Assembly (NCBI RefSeq): GCF_000739935.1
Contig: NZ_BBJU01000013.1
Coordinates: 1 to 64,000 of the forward strand
Direction of reading: 5' to 3'
Source of the DNA: Agrobacterium rubi TR3 = NBRC 13261
Lineage (GTDB): Bacteria > Pseudomonadota > Alphaproteobacteria > Rhizobiales > Rhizobiaceae
DNA length: 64,000 nt
The notes beneath the pieces were generated by a model. That model did not search any database. It was not told the origin of the DNA and saw nothing but the letters and a program-made list of their open reading frames with translations. The stretch's first letter is position 1. Each line of letters begins with the position of its first letter. Made by a program: the position numbers and the translations under genes. This document shows, piece by piece, positions 9,077-18,510 of this stretch.

Positions 9077-10201
9077 GAACAACCTACCGAGTTCGAAAGC
9101 GATCGTGAATCGGTGGACAAGAAGGCCCGCCGGGCAGGGTGCCGCGATCAAGCCCTCTGTTTTGATGATGATCCCCGATGCCGATGGGGAGCTGTGTTCC
9201 GAGCGAAGGCTGGCAAAAGGGGCCATCGGGGCTCCTCGGGCATACCTAACACACCTTCCGTGCACTTGCGCGCGCCAATCAACTCGGTCCCAGAGCGTAG
9301 GCACCCTTTCCAGGGTGTAAACCTTAACTTGAATTCCGTCGAGCACGTTGAGCTCCGGTAACCGCTGCTTAGGCACCACGCTCTAGTCAGGACCAAAGTA
9401 TCCTGTTGGGTCAATGAAATGTGCTTGGAGTCGACGACGGTGACAGATCCCCTTGAAGAGTTGCTCAAAGGCGGTGACGATGAAATTCGCGCAGTGAGGG
9501 ACATCATATATCTCTTCAAGGCTTCGCTCATGGCCCCAGAAAACCAGAACCACCTCTATGAATTCCATTTCGGATGTACGGCGAGCGAATTTGCTGGGAC
9601 GATAGCTGGCTGGCTCCGACGTATGCTGGAAATCCTGCTGTGAGTATTTGCATCGATATTGCAGAAATGTCCGCCGGAGCGTCCGATCAGATCACGCCGC
9701 GAGGCTTACATGGCTTGATGTTCAGCAAGACGTTCCAAGAGGTCGTGAATGAAGAACTCGGTCTAGCACTTCATTGCGAACGGGAATGCGAGACGGCAGG
9801 AGAGGCGACGGAGCTCCAGACGCAAACCATCCAGCGTCATCTACGGGCAGTCAGGGACGCAATTTACGAAAGGTGCTGCGCTGAGATCGCGCGCGAACCC
9901 GACTTGCGAAAACTTGCGGCACCGATCTGAACCAGTCGACCTAACGCCGGAGCGCTTCAGTGAACACGAACTGAGACTGCTGAGCCAGCACAGAAAGATC
10001 GGGCCCATCGGATCGATCTGGACGACGATTGGTTTCAATGCGACGGCAGATTTGGTCGAAACGCTCGAAGATCCGAATCTTTGTGGGAACAGTTGTAGAC
10101 GGTACGCCCTCTGTGCCGACTGCCTGACCGCCTAACAATTTTTTTAAGGATTGGCTCTAACTTTCAAGAAACCCTAAAGGATTCGGCGCGATGACGGGGT
10201 C
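9077..10201. other. Decayed stretch with short broken reading frames
   Basis: No intact gene is evident. Two forward frames overlap near 9574 (9419-9643 and 9574-9930), and a third (9914-10135, TTG start, rich in cysteine at its end) follows out of frame with the second. Together they look like one former gene of about 230 residues split by two frameshifts. On the reverse strand around 9280-9380 the sequence reads P-E-L-N-V-L-D-G-I-Q-V-K-V-Y-T, weakly like the start of a DUF4160 protein, then breaks. None of these can be assigned a function. The composition suggests old coding DNA being lost between intact defence modules. Confidence 0.35.
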
Positions 10202-11620
10202 ATGAATAAAGGTGGTGAGACCGTGGACGCAGTCAGCGACATAGCAATTAGTCTTGAGGAAATCCACGATGCTGAGGTCGCGGACTACTTTCGCGAAGCA
10301 GTGGTCTGTTATCGCCACGGGGCATATCGCGCCTCCGTTGGCATGATCCACAATACCGTCTTCTCCCATCTGCGGGAGCAGCTAAGGCACCTCGCGGAAG
10401 TCAATACACCCGCCAGGACCGTTCATCGCAAGTTGGAGAGCCTCCAGCCTCATGAGGCGTACGAAGCGACCCTCGAAACCGAGATGAAGGCCGCAAACCT
10501 CCTTGAACCTGAGCAGAGCCGTTTTCTCTACGATCTCCGGAATAGACGGAACGATGCTGCGCATCCAAACGGGCACGTCGTCACGAAGGAGCACGTCCGA
10601 TATCTCCTCAGTGACGCCGTCAGCTTCTTTCTTTCGAAGCGCTCACTGTTTCCACGCCAGGCTGTTTCCGACCTCCAGGAAAGGCTTCAAGGCGACGCAT
10701 TTCTGCCGACACATGGTGCGCCTGAGCACCTACGCAAGATAATAGTCAAGCAGATTGAGCTATTCAATCCGAGGACTTACGGAGCCCTCTTCGCAATGCT
10801 CACTACCTGCCTTTCCAGCCCCGAACACCTGGTCCGCCAGAATGCACGAACCTTCGTAGAAACGCTCTCTGCCCTCAGGCGTGACGACATCCGCATGCAC
10901 CTAGCTCGAGGTCTCTATAGCCGGAGGCTACACAAGATTGGCAGGTTCGAAGATGACTACTCCAAGACCTTGTTCTGGTCCTTCGTGTGGGATCCGGCGA
11001 TCGCAGAGCATCTGGATGAGGGAGACCTTTTACAGTTTGATCAGAGCCTGACCTCATACTGCTTAGAATCGTTACAGTCGGATCCAGACTGGCCTGCTCC
11101 GGAATTCCTGTTTCAAAATCTGCTGGCGGTCGCACCACACCTTCTAGGTGAGAAGCTTCCGCGAACGACGGGATTCCTCGCAGCAAATTATCCCGCTACC
11201 AAACATGCGCTGGAGATGTTGAAGCAGTCATCTGTCACGCGGGACTACGTGCTCCACGCCTTCGAAGAGGTCGTGAAAGGCCCGGATGCTGCTCGGACCC
11301 GCCGTCTGTTCGCTCTGGTAGAGGCCAACGAAATGCGCATCGTAGAGGAGAATGACGCGGAAACACTTCTTCGCCTTCTCCGTTCTCTCAAGTTGCAATC
11401 TTATTCCGACCGCCAGTGGAAACAAGCTGGCTTCACTGCACTGAAAGCCCGCGTCCAACAGCATTACGGCGTTCCGGCAGAGGACGTTCCTCAAGAAGTA
11501 GCGCGTCGCAGTTCGTCTCCGCAAGGGAGTCTGGAACTGATGCGACATGACACCTTCATGAAGCCTAGGACTGAGACGCCGCCCGTTACCGGGGAGACTG
11601 GCTGGGACTGGTCTCGATGA
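10202..11620 (+). CDS. HEPN-domain protein with helical-repeat C-terminus
   Basis: The N-terminal 155 residues form a HEPN-like helical bundle (Y-F-R-E-A-V-V-C-Y-R-H-G-A-Y-R-A-S-V-G ... L-Y-D-L-R-N-R-R-N-D-A-A-H-P-N-G). The R-N-x-x-N-D-x-A-H segment near residues 112-122 is the R-x4-6-H ribonuclease signature, so RNase activity is plausible. The other 300 residues are all-helical and resemble ARM/HEAT-type repeats, as in many sensor regions. There are no membrane segments. ATG 10202 is used; GTG 10223 is an alternative start. The gene stands alone on its strand and overlaps tail to tail by 35 bp with the small reverse-strand gene at 11586-11918. It could be a single-gene abortive-infection effector; the evidence for defence is its domain and location only. 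Confidence 0.6.
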   Translation: MNKGGETVDAVSDIAISLEEIHDAEVADYFREAVVCYRHGAYRASVGMIHNTVFSHLREQLRHLAEVNTPARTVHRKLESLQPHEAYEATLETEMKAANLLEPEQSRFLYDLRNRRNDAAHPNGHVVTKEHVRYLLSDAVSFFLSKRSLFPRQAVSDLQERLQGDAFLPTHGAPEHLRKIIVKQIELFNPRTYGALFAMLTTCLSSPEHLVRQNARTFVETLSALRRDDIRMHLARGLYSRRLHKIGRFEDDYSKTLFWSFVWDPAIAEHLDEGDLLQFDQSLTSYCLESLQSDPDWPAPEFLFQNLLAVAPHLLGEKLPRTTGFLAANYPATKHALEMLKQSSVTRDYVLHAFEEVVKGPDAARTRRLFALVEANEMRIVEENDAETLLRLLRSLKLQSYSDRQWKQAGFTALKARVQQHYGVPAEDVPQEVARRSSSPQGSLELMRHDTFMKPRTETPPVTGETGWDWSR

Positions 11621-11918
11621 GTGCGTCGAGTTCTTCTTCGCTCTGCACGGTCTGATAGAATTCCTCCTCGTACTTGATAAGAGCGAGGTATTCTATCGTT
11701 GAAAAACCGAGCGTGACGGCATCACGAATAGTCAAGCTGGAGAAGCCTTTCCGAGATAGGGGCCAGCTATTGATTTGCTCTACGCCCGTGTAGTCGCTTC
11801 TTATTAGGTACAGCGATTGGAAACGATCGGGGACGCTGTCGACGGGAGTTCCATCGTCATCCACCCAGCTCACCGCATAAATAAGTTTCTCGAGAGAGTT
11901 TCTGTTTCGATCACTCAT
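11586..11918 (-). CDS. Small hypothetical protein
   Basis: This 110-residue acidic protein has no signal peptide, membrane segment or motif I recognise. It converges on the HEPN gene, and the two reading frames overlap by 35 bp. Such tight convergence sometimes marks antagonistic partners, but here it may be chance. The C-terminal half has a run of E and D residues. The ATG at 11918 is preceded by G-A-G-G-A-A on its strand, a usable ribosome-binding site. It could be an inhibitor of the HEPN protein; this is speculation. Confidence 0.5.
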   Translation of the reverse strand: MSDRNRNSLEKLIYAVSWVDDDGTPVDSVPDRFQSLYLIRSDYTGVEQINSWPLSRKGFSSLTIRDAVTLGFSTIEYLALIKYEEEFYQTVQSEEELDALIETSPSQSPR

Positions 11919-12119
11919 GGCTCTTCCTCAGGCATTTCGTCCTACCAGAGATTCATGCCGGCGACGCATTTCACAACACCCGCCAGAGGTGAAGGTGCGT
12001 ACATCTTTTGTTGTGGAGGCAGATCGCAGCGGGTGTCCCTGCAAAGTATACACCGGACCCTTCGAAGCCTGGCCTGATCGTCCCCGATGAACCCGCCTCA
12101 TGATCCAACGAGAAGTCGA

Positions 12120-12404
12120 TCAGTCCTCCCACGAAATCGCGCATCTTAGGGCCTGATGGTCTTCTCCCACGACGACGGCGTAGTAGCCGGATGGCAGTGA
12201 ATTCATCGTCAGGGTTCGTGAGGTCATGGATCCGAAAAAACTACGGCGCCGCTCTTTGGCATTCAAAGTGACCTGCCGATCGGCCAGCAGCTCCGCTCCC
12301 CGACTAGGAGACTCTGCAGTGCGCCGGAAAGTCCTTGCATGCTTGCATTCATCCGAAGAGAAGCTGGGCCGATCGAGTGATCCCAGATGCTGGTGCGGGA
12401 TCAC
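12120..12404 (-). CDS. Hypothetical protein, probably 5'-truncated
   Basis: The frame from GTG 12404 gives 94 residues, but open coding sequence of the same character continues upstream to about 12534 (reads S-V-Q-Y-A-I-R-L-P-Y-P-V-P-A-I-R-I-V) with no start codon before a stop. The codon use of this extension is gene-like, so the gene has probably lost its beginning. I do not recognise the protein. The upstream end of the extension abuts and slightly overlaps the start of the DUF429 gene on the other strand, suggesting a recombination joint near 12520-12535. Confidence 0.35.
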   Translation of the reverse strand: MIPHQHLGSLDRPSFSSDECKHARTFRRTAESPSRGAELLADRQVTLNAKERRRSFFGSMTSRTLTMNSLPSGYYAVVVGEDHQALRCAISWED

Positions 12405-12521
12405 AATGAACGCCGGACAACGCTCGGCTTCGATTTCATCACGAACGATTCTGATTGCCGGAACAGGGTAAGGCAGCCTGATGGCATACTGGACCGACCG
12501 AAGCGCATCCGTACGAGAAAA

Positions 12522-13019
12522 GTGAAGCTTGTCCTAGGGATCGACACAGCTTGGACTGAGCGTCAACCGAGTGGTGTCGCGCTGATCTCTGATGACGGAC
12601 GTGGCTGGCAGCTTGTCGAGGTTGCTGCATCCTACGAAGAGTTCTTCAGTGCTCCGGATGGCCTCGCTTTCATTCGGCATCACGGCTCTATTCCGGACGC
12701 AGGAGAAATTGTGAGTGCCGTCGAGTTGAAAACGGGTTCGTCCCCTGATGTCGTTGCCATCGACATGCCGCTTTCCGTGATGCCGATCGTCGGACGTAGA
12801 GTTTCTGACAACCTGATCTCGTCGCTTTACGGAGCACGAGGTGGCGGGACGCACACCCCAAGTGCGACCCGTCCGGGCAAGATAAGTGACGACCTGCGGG
12901 CAGGGTTCGATGCCGCTGGGTATCGCCTTGCGGTGACAAGTCTCAGGGGGCGAGACCTGATCGAGGTATATCCGCATCCGGCGCTCATCGAACTGGCCGG
13001 GGCAGGGCTATTCGCCTAA
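12522..13019 (+). pseudogene. DUF429 (predicted RNase H-like nuclease) protein, C-terminally truncated
   Basis: From GTG 12522 the frame reads M-K-L-V-L-G-I-D-T-A-W and continues with D-V-V-A-I-D-M-P-L and E-V-Y-P-H-P-A-L-I-E-L. These are the successive conserved segments of DUF429 proteins, whose acidic residues (G-I-D, A-I-D-x-P, E-x-Y-P-H-P) suggest an RNase H-like nuclease fold. The family normally goes on for another 80-100 residues with a Y-K-x-x-R-x-x-Y-W-P segment and a D-A-x-x-A-W helix, but here it stops at 165 residues. It is therefore probably inactive. A second, differently damaged DUF429 gene lies at 18511-18793, and the two bracket the Septu-like and OLD modules. Confidence 0.68.
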
Positions 13020-13202
13020 CGCCATGGCGAGCGTTGAATCGCAGCTAATCAGCGCCGTGTCGAAAACGGCAATATGCTGAGCCAGTTCGTTCCGTCACGC
13101 TCGGGAGGAAAATACTAGCGAGCGGCCACCTCCTCAGGAAGTCGAATCATGATAATCTAGGGTTGAAAACTGGCTTCATGGCCGAAGCTTGGAGTGTGAT
13201 CC

Positions 13203-14834
13203 GTGAACTTCGATATTTATCCGCCCTCAAAGGTCAACCTTTCTTCTATTAAAGGGCAGGTGGCACTGCAGCAGGACAACTGGGACGACTATAAATTTAA
13301 GACTACGTATCAGCTCTATTATAGCGACGGAAAAGCCGCAGAGCCACTTTTCGTCGGTAGTGTAAAGATCTTGAAACTAGGGCAAAAAGAGCGTGAACCC
13401 CTGCAGATCACAGACCCCTTTGAGAGCCTCGATGAGCAATGGTGCTCAGTAGGCGAGACGCTTGACTACTACGAGCGGCTTTCAACAATCGGAGAAGCGG
13501 ATCGAACCGAAATCCTGCGATCCTTGAGAGACGTGGTTGCCAATCCAATTTTTGTACCTGAGTTTCAAAACGAACTTGGCTGGAGAAAATCGCTATTCCG
13601 GGACAACGTAAGTTGGAATCGTTTTCTTGATGATGCGACAGCCGTGCTCAACAAGGATTTTTCGAAGCTCGCCAACCTTGAAACTCCATTTTCCTTCAAG
13701 CCGACAGAGTCCTCGGATGTACTCGCACTCGAGTTTGCGGCACCGCCTGTGCCGAACTATTATCAGGCAATGCGCACCCTAGGTCCTAGCGGGAATGAGG
13801 TCCTTTTACCACAGCGCATCGTAGCCCTGATCGGGCGAAATGGATCGGGCAAGAGTACCTTACTTTCGCGTTTGTCACATGTTGCCTTCGCTTCTGGATC
13901 TGCCCGTCAGCGAGCAGCGGTACGCCAGTTGGGCTCGTTTGATCCACCTGACATCAATTTTTCCAGGGTAATTACGATTTCCTACAGTGCCTTCGACAGC
14001 TTTGATGTCCCGGGGCTAGATGGGCGTGACAGGGTGCAGATCGCCAAAGATATTGCGGCAGGGCAGGGACGGTTCGCCTACTGTGGGTTACGTGACATCT
14101 CGGCAGAAACCCAGGAGCGGGAGAACGCAGGCGAGGATCCCGCTGCTCCACAGACCCTCACGCGGTTAAAATCTATCGACTCGCTTGCCGATGAGTTTGA
14201 GGAATTGGTTACGGCTATAAGCAACGGTGGGCGACGATCGCTGTTCCTTGAGGCACTTTCGCCTCTCCTTTCGGAGCCGTCATTCGCTCAAAGGGGCGAC
14301 GAGGGAGAAGCTGAATTCATCATCAATGAACCGAAGCGATCATTTCTGAGCTGGAGTACCGGGCATAAGATCGCACTGCACGTCATCGCATCGTTGACGG
14401 CCCGTGCTGCTCGAAAGTCCTTGGTGCTCTTCGACGAGCCCGAGATGCATCTTCATCCTCCTCTCACTGCCGCACTCATGCAGTCTATTCGCGTTATCTT
14501 GGAGGAAGTGAATGCGTTTTGTATTGTTGCAACGCACTCACCAGTGGTGGTTCAGGAAACACTCGCTCGCCATGTGCGGGTCGTTACAAGAGCTGGAGAT
14601 ACCGTTCATTTGAAGCAACCCGAACTTGAGACGTTTGGGGAGAACGTCGGAATTTTGACCTATGACATATTCGGCCTGGTAGCTTCCTCCACCGACTTTC
14701 ATGAAGTCCTGGACCTTCTGGTGGACGCCGATCTCGGTCTTGAGGTCATCGAAGGGCTCTTTACGCCAGCTTTGAGCGGTCAAGCTCGCGGGTACGTAAT
14801 GTCCAAGATTGCACGGAGCGAGCAAAAGAAATGA
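13203..14834 (+). CDS. AAA/ABC-type ATPase of a Septu-like system (PtuA-like)
   Basis: The 543-residue protein is an SMC/ABC-type ATPase. Walker A is G-R-N-G-S-G-K-S-T at about residues 211-219, Walker B is L-V-L-F-D-E-P-E-M-H-L-H near 407-418, and a degenerate ABC signature (S-W-S-T-G-H-K) precedes it. A T-H-S segment (A-T-H-S-P) follows as in RecF/OLD-type ATPases. Its stop codon overlaps the start of an HNH endonuclease gene (ATGA), the arrangement of Septu anti-phage systems, where PtuA hydrolyses ATP and regulates the PtuB nuclease. GTG 13203 has GGAG about 8 bp upstream. The N-terminal 170 residues match nothing I know. Other ATPase-HNH defence pairs exist, so the Septu label is probable rather than certain. 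Confidence 0.72.
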   Translation: MNFDIYPPSKVNLSSIKGQVALQQDNWDDYKFKTTYQLYYSDGKAAEPLFVGSVKILKLGQKEREPLQITDPFESLDEQWCSVGETLDYYERLSTIGEADRTEILRSLRDVVANPIFVPEFQNELGWRKSLFRDNVSWNRFLDDATAVLNKDFSKLANLETPFSFKPTESSDVLALEFAAPPVPNYYQAMRTLGPSGNEVLLPQRIVALIGRNGSGKSTLLSRLSHVAFASGSARQRAAVRQLGSFDPPDINFSRVITISYSAFDSFDVPGLDGRDRVQIAKDIAAGQGRFAYCGLRDISAETQERENAGEDPAAPQTLTRLKSIDSLADEFEELVTAISNGGRRSLFLEALSPLLSEPSFAQRGDEGEAEFIINEPKRSFLSWSTGHKIALHVIASLTARAARKSLVLFDEPEMHLHPPLTAALMQSIRVILEEVNAFCIVATHSPVVVQETLARHVRVVTRAGDTVHLKQPELETFGENVGILTYDIFGLVASSTDFHEVLDLLVDADLGLEVIEGLFTPALSGQARGYVMSKIARSEQKK

Positions 14835-15724
14835 GGAACCTGCCGACGCCCTCCAGGGATACTGCAAAAGGGGATCTCGAGGAGGTTATCTACACATACA
14901 CCTATAAGAACGAATTGCGCGGGTATGCCCCATCAGAGGCTGAAATTAGCGCTGTTCTAGCAATCTACGACCTTTATGACCAAACACTAGGCGCGCCCTC
15001 AGTAGCTCTCAAGGGATCAAATCTTCCCAAAGATTTTAGCGGAGCGATAAGACATGCTTATCGACAAACTTATGAAGATGGCAAAATTCCCCATATCCGG
15101 ACAACAGCTTTTGAGAACGTAGATCTATGTCCAATGTGCGGTATCGACCCGCCTGTAGAGCTCGATCATCACCTACCTAAATCAGTGTTCGAGCCGCTTT
15201 CCGTTTACTCTCGAAATCTCGTGCCGCTCTGCGAGGCGTGTAATGGTGGCAAACTCGCAGGTGACTCGGGAAACTATGCTCACGCTTATTTCGACCAACT
15301 ACCTGATGTTCAGTTTCTTCAAGTCGAGATTGACATCGACGGCGGCGGGCTGGTCACGACGTACTCGATCAATGATCGCGCTGGGTTACCTGCGGCTCTT
15401 CTGGCAAAGATCAAATTCCAGATGGACGCTCTGTCACTGAACGCGCGTTTCCAGAAGGACGTGAACAGTTACTTGGTCGCTCACACTACAGGGCTCCATA
15501 TGGCGGCTGAGTTCAATGGCGGCGATGGCATTCGATATTATCTGACAAAGCAGGCCTCTGTGGAAGAGATCAAGTTCTATCGCAATCATTGGCGGCCTGT
15601 TCTTCTTCATGCGCTGGCCAAACATGAAGGGTTCTGTGATGGAGGTTTTAGGACAGTCTTGCCTGACGCCCAGGTCGCTCCACAAGCGGAGAACTTGGTA
15701 GCCGAAACGATTATCGAGATTTAA
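14831..15724 (+). CDS. HNH endonuclease of a Septu-like system (PtuB-like)
   Basis: The 297-residue protein has a complete HNH nuclease core: C-P-M-C-G at about residues 100-104, E-L-D-H-H-L-P-K at 111-118, N-L-V-P-L-C-E-A-C-N at 130-139. The two C-x2-C pairs should bind the structural zinc, and the D-H-H element the catalytic metal. The start codon overlaps the stop of the ATPase gene by four bases, so the two are translationally coupled. In Septu the HNH subunit is the DNA-cutting effector held in check by the ATPase. The C-terminal 150 residues are helical and may bind the ATPase. No retron reverse transcriptase is nearby, so this is not the retron-linked form. Confidence 0.75.
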   Translation: MRNLPTPSRDTAKGDLEEVIYTYTYKNELRGYAPSEAEISAVLAIYDLYDQTLGAPSVALKGSNLPKDFSGAIRHAYRQTYEDGKIPHIRTTAFENVDLCPMCGIDPPVELDHHLPKSVFEPLSVYSRNLVPLCEACNGGKLAGDSGNYAHAYFDQLPDVQFLQVEIDIDGGGLVTTYSINDRAGLPAALLAKIKFQMDALSLNARFQKDVNSYLVAHTTGLHMAAEFNGGDGIRYYLTKQASVEEIKFYRNHWRPVLLHALAKHEGFCDGGFRTVLPDAQVAPQAENLVAETIIEI

Positions 15725-16261
15725 TATGGGCAACAGATGAGGAAGACTATAAAAATGTGAACGAAGAAACTTCTCCGATGAAAAATGGACCGATCTATGT
15801 CACTGCGAGATTGTGCTCACTGGCTTACCAATGACATTTCAAGAGAAGTTAGAAATTTCAGTCGCTTTTAATGCCGAGTGACTTGTCCACTTCCCGCATC
15901 GTTTCGCTTGCATCGTCTCTTCTGCCGTCCGTATTCGTGAACCTATACACAAACGCCATTGTCAGAACAGTACAATCCTTCGTAATAATGGTCAGCCAAT
16001 TTACAATCGGTCCTTATCTGCCTTACATCAACTCATGCGTTCTCATCTTCCGTTTACGATATTCTTGTCTCAGTGATCCCGTGGTCTCGACGAAAATCGA
16101 GCGCCGCATGGACGGAATGTTTACCAAGAAGTCTAAAGACACATCTTTCCGTTGATCACCAAGGACCGGGATCTGAGAGACTGTTGTTGGTGAGCGATTA
16201 CACTCATTGGATGCGGTTAGGTCAGTTGATATATTGAGACGTACTTGCGTCGGGGGATACG
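15725..16261. other. Intergenic stretch, AT-richer, no gene seen
   Basis: This stretch separates the ATPase-HNH pair from the OLD gene and is noticeably richer in A and T than the genes around it. Short frames exist on both strands (for example 15871-16155) but lack coding character. The region probably holds the promoter of the OLD gene, whose ATG at 16262 follows a weak G-G-G-G-A site. I see no structured RNA. Confidence 0.4.
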
Positions 16262-18091
16262 ATGAAGCTCGCAAAATTCAAGATCACCAACTATCGAAAC
16301 GTCATCGATTCCGGATGGATCGAAACGACGGATGTCACCGCGTTCGTGGGGCAGAACGAAGCTGGAAAGAGTAACCTCTTCGAGGCTCTTTACTGCTTGA
16401 ACCCTTACGTTAAAGGCGCGGCGTATGACGACGCGGAGGACTGGCCAGTCGATGACTGGAAAGGACGTAAGGATGCGAAGGGGAAGATCGTCTGCGAGGC
16501 CATCTTCACGCTCAGCAATACCGACATCAGGTCATTGATGAAATTCGCCAAGGCGGCGGTCGAGGAGGCCGATGATGAAGAAGAACGGGAGGCAGATCAA
16601 GACGCGCAGCTTCCCGCAAATCTTAGCTTGCACGCCTGGCGACACTACGGTTACGGCACGGGATACAGCATATATGAAGCGGCAGAACTAGGACTGGACA
16701 AAACAAAGGTGTCAGCATGGGCCGCACGGAGCATGCCCAAGTTCGTTCTCATTCAGGACTACAGCTTCTCAGGGAACCAGGTTGAACTGGATGAGCTCCG
16801 GCAGCGTTGGGATAATGTTGGACGCGACAACCGTCACCTCCTTTCGATCGAGGACCAGACAATCCTCATTGTTCTGGACTTGGCACAGATCGAAATCGAC
16901 GACTTCGTCGAGAAGGGCGCGACCGCCGATGGTCGGACGATCCGACAATTCGACAAACGCGCAGCCTCAGCATATCTCACCAAGCAGTTCCAGCGACTTT
17001 GGACGCAGAAGAAGGTGAAGTTTGAAATCGACATCGACGGGCCTACTCTGAACATCTTTGCAGAAGATGAGGCGATTGGTTTTCCTGTCCGACTTTACAG
17101 GCGATCCACTGGGTTTCGTTGGTATGTTTCCTTTGCATGGAAGTTCACCCATGCCAGCGATGGTGACTTCGACAATTGCGTCCTTCTCTTGGAAGAACCC
17201 GGCGTGCATTTGCACTACAGCGGTCAGCGCGATCTTCTCAAGGTGTTCGAGAACCTAGCCGAGACAAACACAATTCTCTACACTACTCACTTGGCGTCCA
17301 TGGTCGACCAGGCGAACCCCGAGCGCATAAGGATCGTCGAAGCTATCGACAATCATGTTGCGGTAAAGCATGGGGTCGTAAGTTCTCAGCCAGCCCCGAT
17401 GGCTGTGATTGAAGCCGCACTGGGTCTCACGGCCGATCTGTCCGGGATGCTCGGCAATCGGAAGGTTCTTATCGTAGAAGGGGGTACCGACGCGCTAATC
17501 CTTAATAAGCTGTCAGGGATATTGGCGAATGGTGGAAAGATCGGTCTCTCCGATCAAATCTATCTGTGGCCAGCAGCGACATCTACGAAAGCTCCTATGT
17601 ACGCCGCATTCGCAATCGGGCAGAAGTGGGACGCTGGTGTACTGCTGGATAGCGACGAGGCAGGATTCGCCGCACGGAAGAAGATTTCCGAGTTGGATCT
17701 CAAAGAGTTGGCTGAGAGTGGCGATAGGGCCTTCCGTGTATTGATGTTAAAGGAGGCATCGGGAATCAAGAAGACGGACGTGGCCATCGAGGATCTGTTT
17801 CCCGATGATTTCTTCCGGGAATGCGTCAACCGTGCATATGGTGTGGCGATAACACCAAAAGATTTGCCCGTCGATGGCTCCACCCTTATCTCAAAGCGGG
17901 TCGAGGAAGTCCTTAAACATCGGCACGGGAAGTCGCTCGACAAAAAGCTCGTTCTTTCGGAAATGCTCCGGGAGTTCGACCGCTGGACTAAACTTGCAGA
18001 CCTTCCAAAAGGAGCGGCGGCATCCGCCGAAAAACTTTTCAAATCCGTCAACGCGGCTTTTGGCATCTGCGCCGAACCAAAAGCGAGTTAA
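16262..18091 (+). CDS. OLD-family nuclease (ABC-type ATPase plus TOPRIM)
   Basis: The 609-residue protein has the OLD layout. Walker A is G-Q-N-E-A-G-K-S at residues 30-37, Walker B is L-L-L-E-E-P-G-V-H-L-H near 305-316, followed by T-T-H. A C-terminal TOPRIM domain has L-I-V-E-G-G-T-D near 403-410 and L-L-D-S-D-E-A-G near 459-466, giving the E and DxD metal ligands. OLD proteins are ATP-regulated DNA nucleases; P2 Old and Gabija GajA are members. No UvrD-like GajB helicase follows, so this is not a Gabija locus and is better called a class 1-type (stand-alone) OLD. An acidic insertion lies near residues 100-120 (many E and D). A small winged-helix-like gene follows after 119 bp. Confidence 0.85.
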   Translation: MKLAKFKITNYRNVIDSGWIETTDVTAFVGQNEAGKSNLFEALYCLNPYVKGAAYDDAEDWPVDDWKGRKDAKGKIVCEAIFTLSNTDIRSLMKFAKAAVEEADDEEEREADQDAQLPANLSLHAWRHYGYGTGYSIYEAAELGLDKTKVSAWAARSMPKFVLIQDYSFSGNQVELDELRQRWDNVGRDNRHLLSIEDQTILIVLDLAQIEIDDFVEKGATADGRTIRQFDKRAASAYLTKQFQRLWTQKKVKFEIDIDGPTLNIFAEDEAIGFPVRLYRRSTGFRWYVSFAWKFTHASDGDFDNCVLLLEEPGVHLHYSGQRDLLKVFENLAETNTILYTTHLASMVDQANPERIRIVEAIDNHVAVKHGVVSSQPAPMAVIEAALGLTADLSGMLGNRKVLIVEGGTDALILNKLSGILANGGKIGLSDQIYLWPAATSTKAPMYAAFAIGQKWDAGVLLDSDEAGFAARKKISELDLKELAESGDRAFRVLMLKEASGIKKTDVAIEDLFPDDFFRECVNRAYGVAITPKDLPVDGSTLISKRVEEVLKHRHGKSLDKKLVLSEMLREFDRWTKLADLPKGAAASAEKLFKSVNAAFGICAEPKAS

Positions 18092-18210
18092 CGCATGCAA
18101 GCTGCCTGTTAAGGTTTGTTCCGCATGCAAGGCATCCGGCATCTTTTGCTGGCGCATTCAAGTTTCGGATGCTCGCTGACGACTTAGTTGATCAAGTCCA
18201 GGAGGCCGCG

Positions 18211-18435
18211 ATGAGCCGATTCAATGACACCGAAGAAGCCGTGCTGAGGAGACTGCGCGCATTGAAAGCGAAGCCGGAAATGACGATCAACTTATTGGAC
18301 CTTGGTACACCTCTCGGCGATGCTGGCTTCACTCAAGATAACATCATGGAGGTATTGATCGCTTTGGAACAGGAAAAGATCATCGCGTTCTCAACGGGAA
18401 ACAGGCTGCTGATCCTCAATAAATTGCCTTTGTGA
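18211..18435 (+). CDS. Small helical protein downstream of OLD
   Basis: This 74-residue protein starts at ATG 18211 after an excellent ribosome-binding site (CCAGGAGG), which is why I prefer it to the upstream in-frame start at 18169. The sequence (R-L-R-A-L...T-Q-D-N-I-M-E-V-L-I-A-L-E-Q-E-K-I-I-A-F) has the pattern of a small winged-helix: three helices and a short hairpin. It follows the OLD gene on the same strand by 119 bp. It could be a regulator of, or partner to, the nuclease. I do not recognise a family. Confidence 0.55.
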   Translation: MSRFNDTEEAVLRRLRALKAKPEMTINLLDLGTPLGDAGFTQDNIMEVLIALEQEKIIAFSTGNRLLILNKLPL

Positions 18436-18510
18436 GCCCCTGCATAAGATCGGACAACCTCCATTCGCCCTTCCACAGCAGCCGCCACGGGATCGATTAC
18501 AGCAAAGCGC

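Noticed and set aside
8813-9379. Reverse frame resembling the start of a DUF4160 protein
   Set aside because: Only about 20 residues look similar and the rest breaks frame; too weak to call a gene.
13203-15724. Retron with Septu-type effectors
   Set aside because: There is no reverse transcriptase and no msr/msd-like structured RNA nearby.
16262-18435. Gabija system (GajA/GajB)
   Set aside because: The OLD protein fits GajA broadly, but no UvrD-like helicase gene follows.
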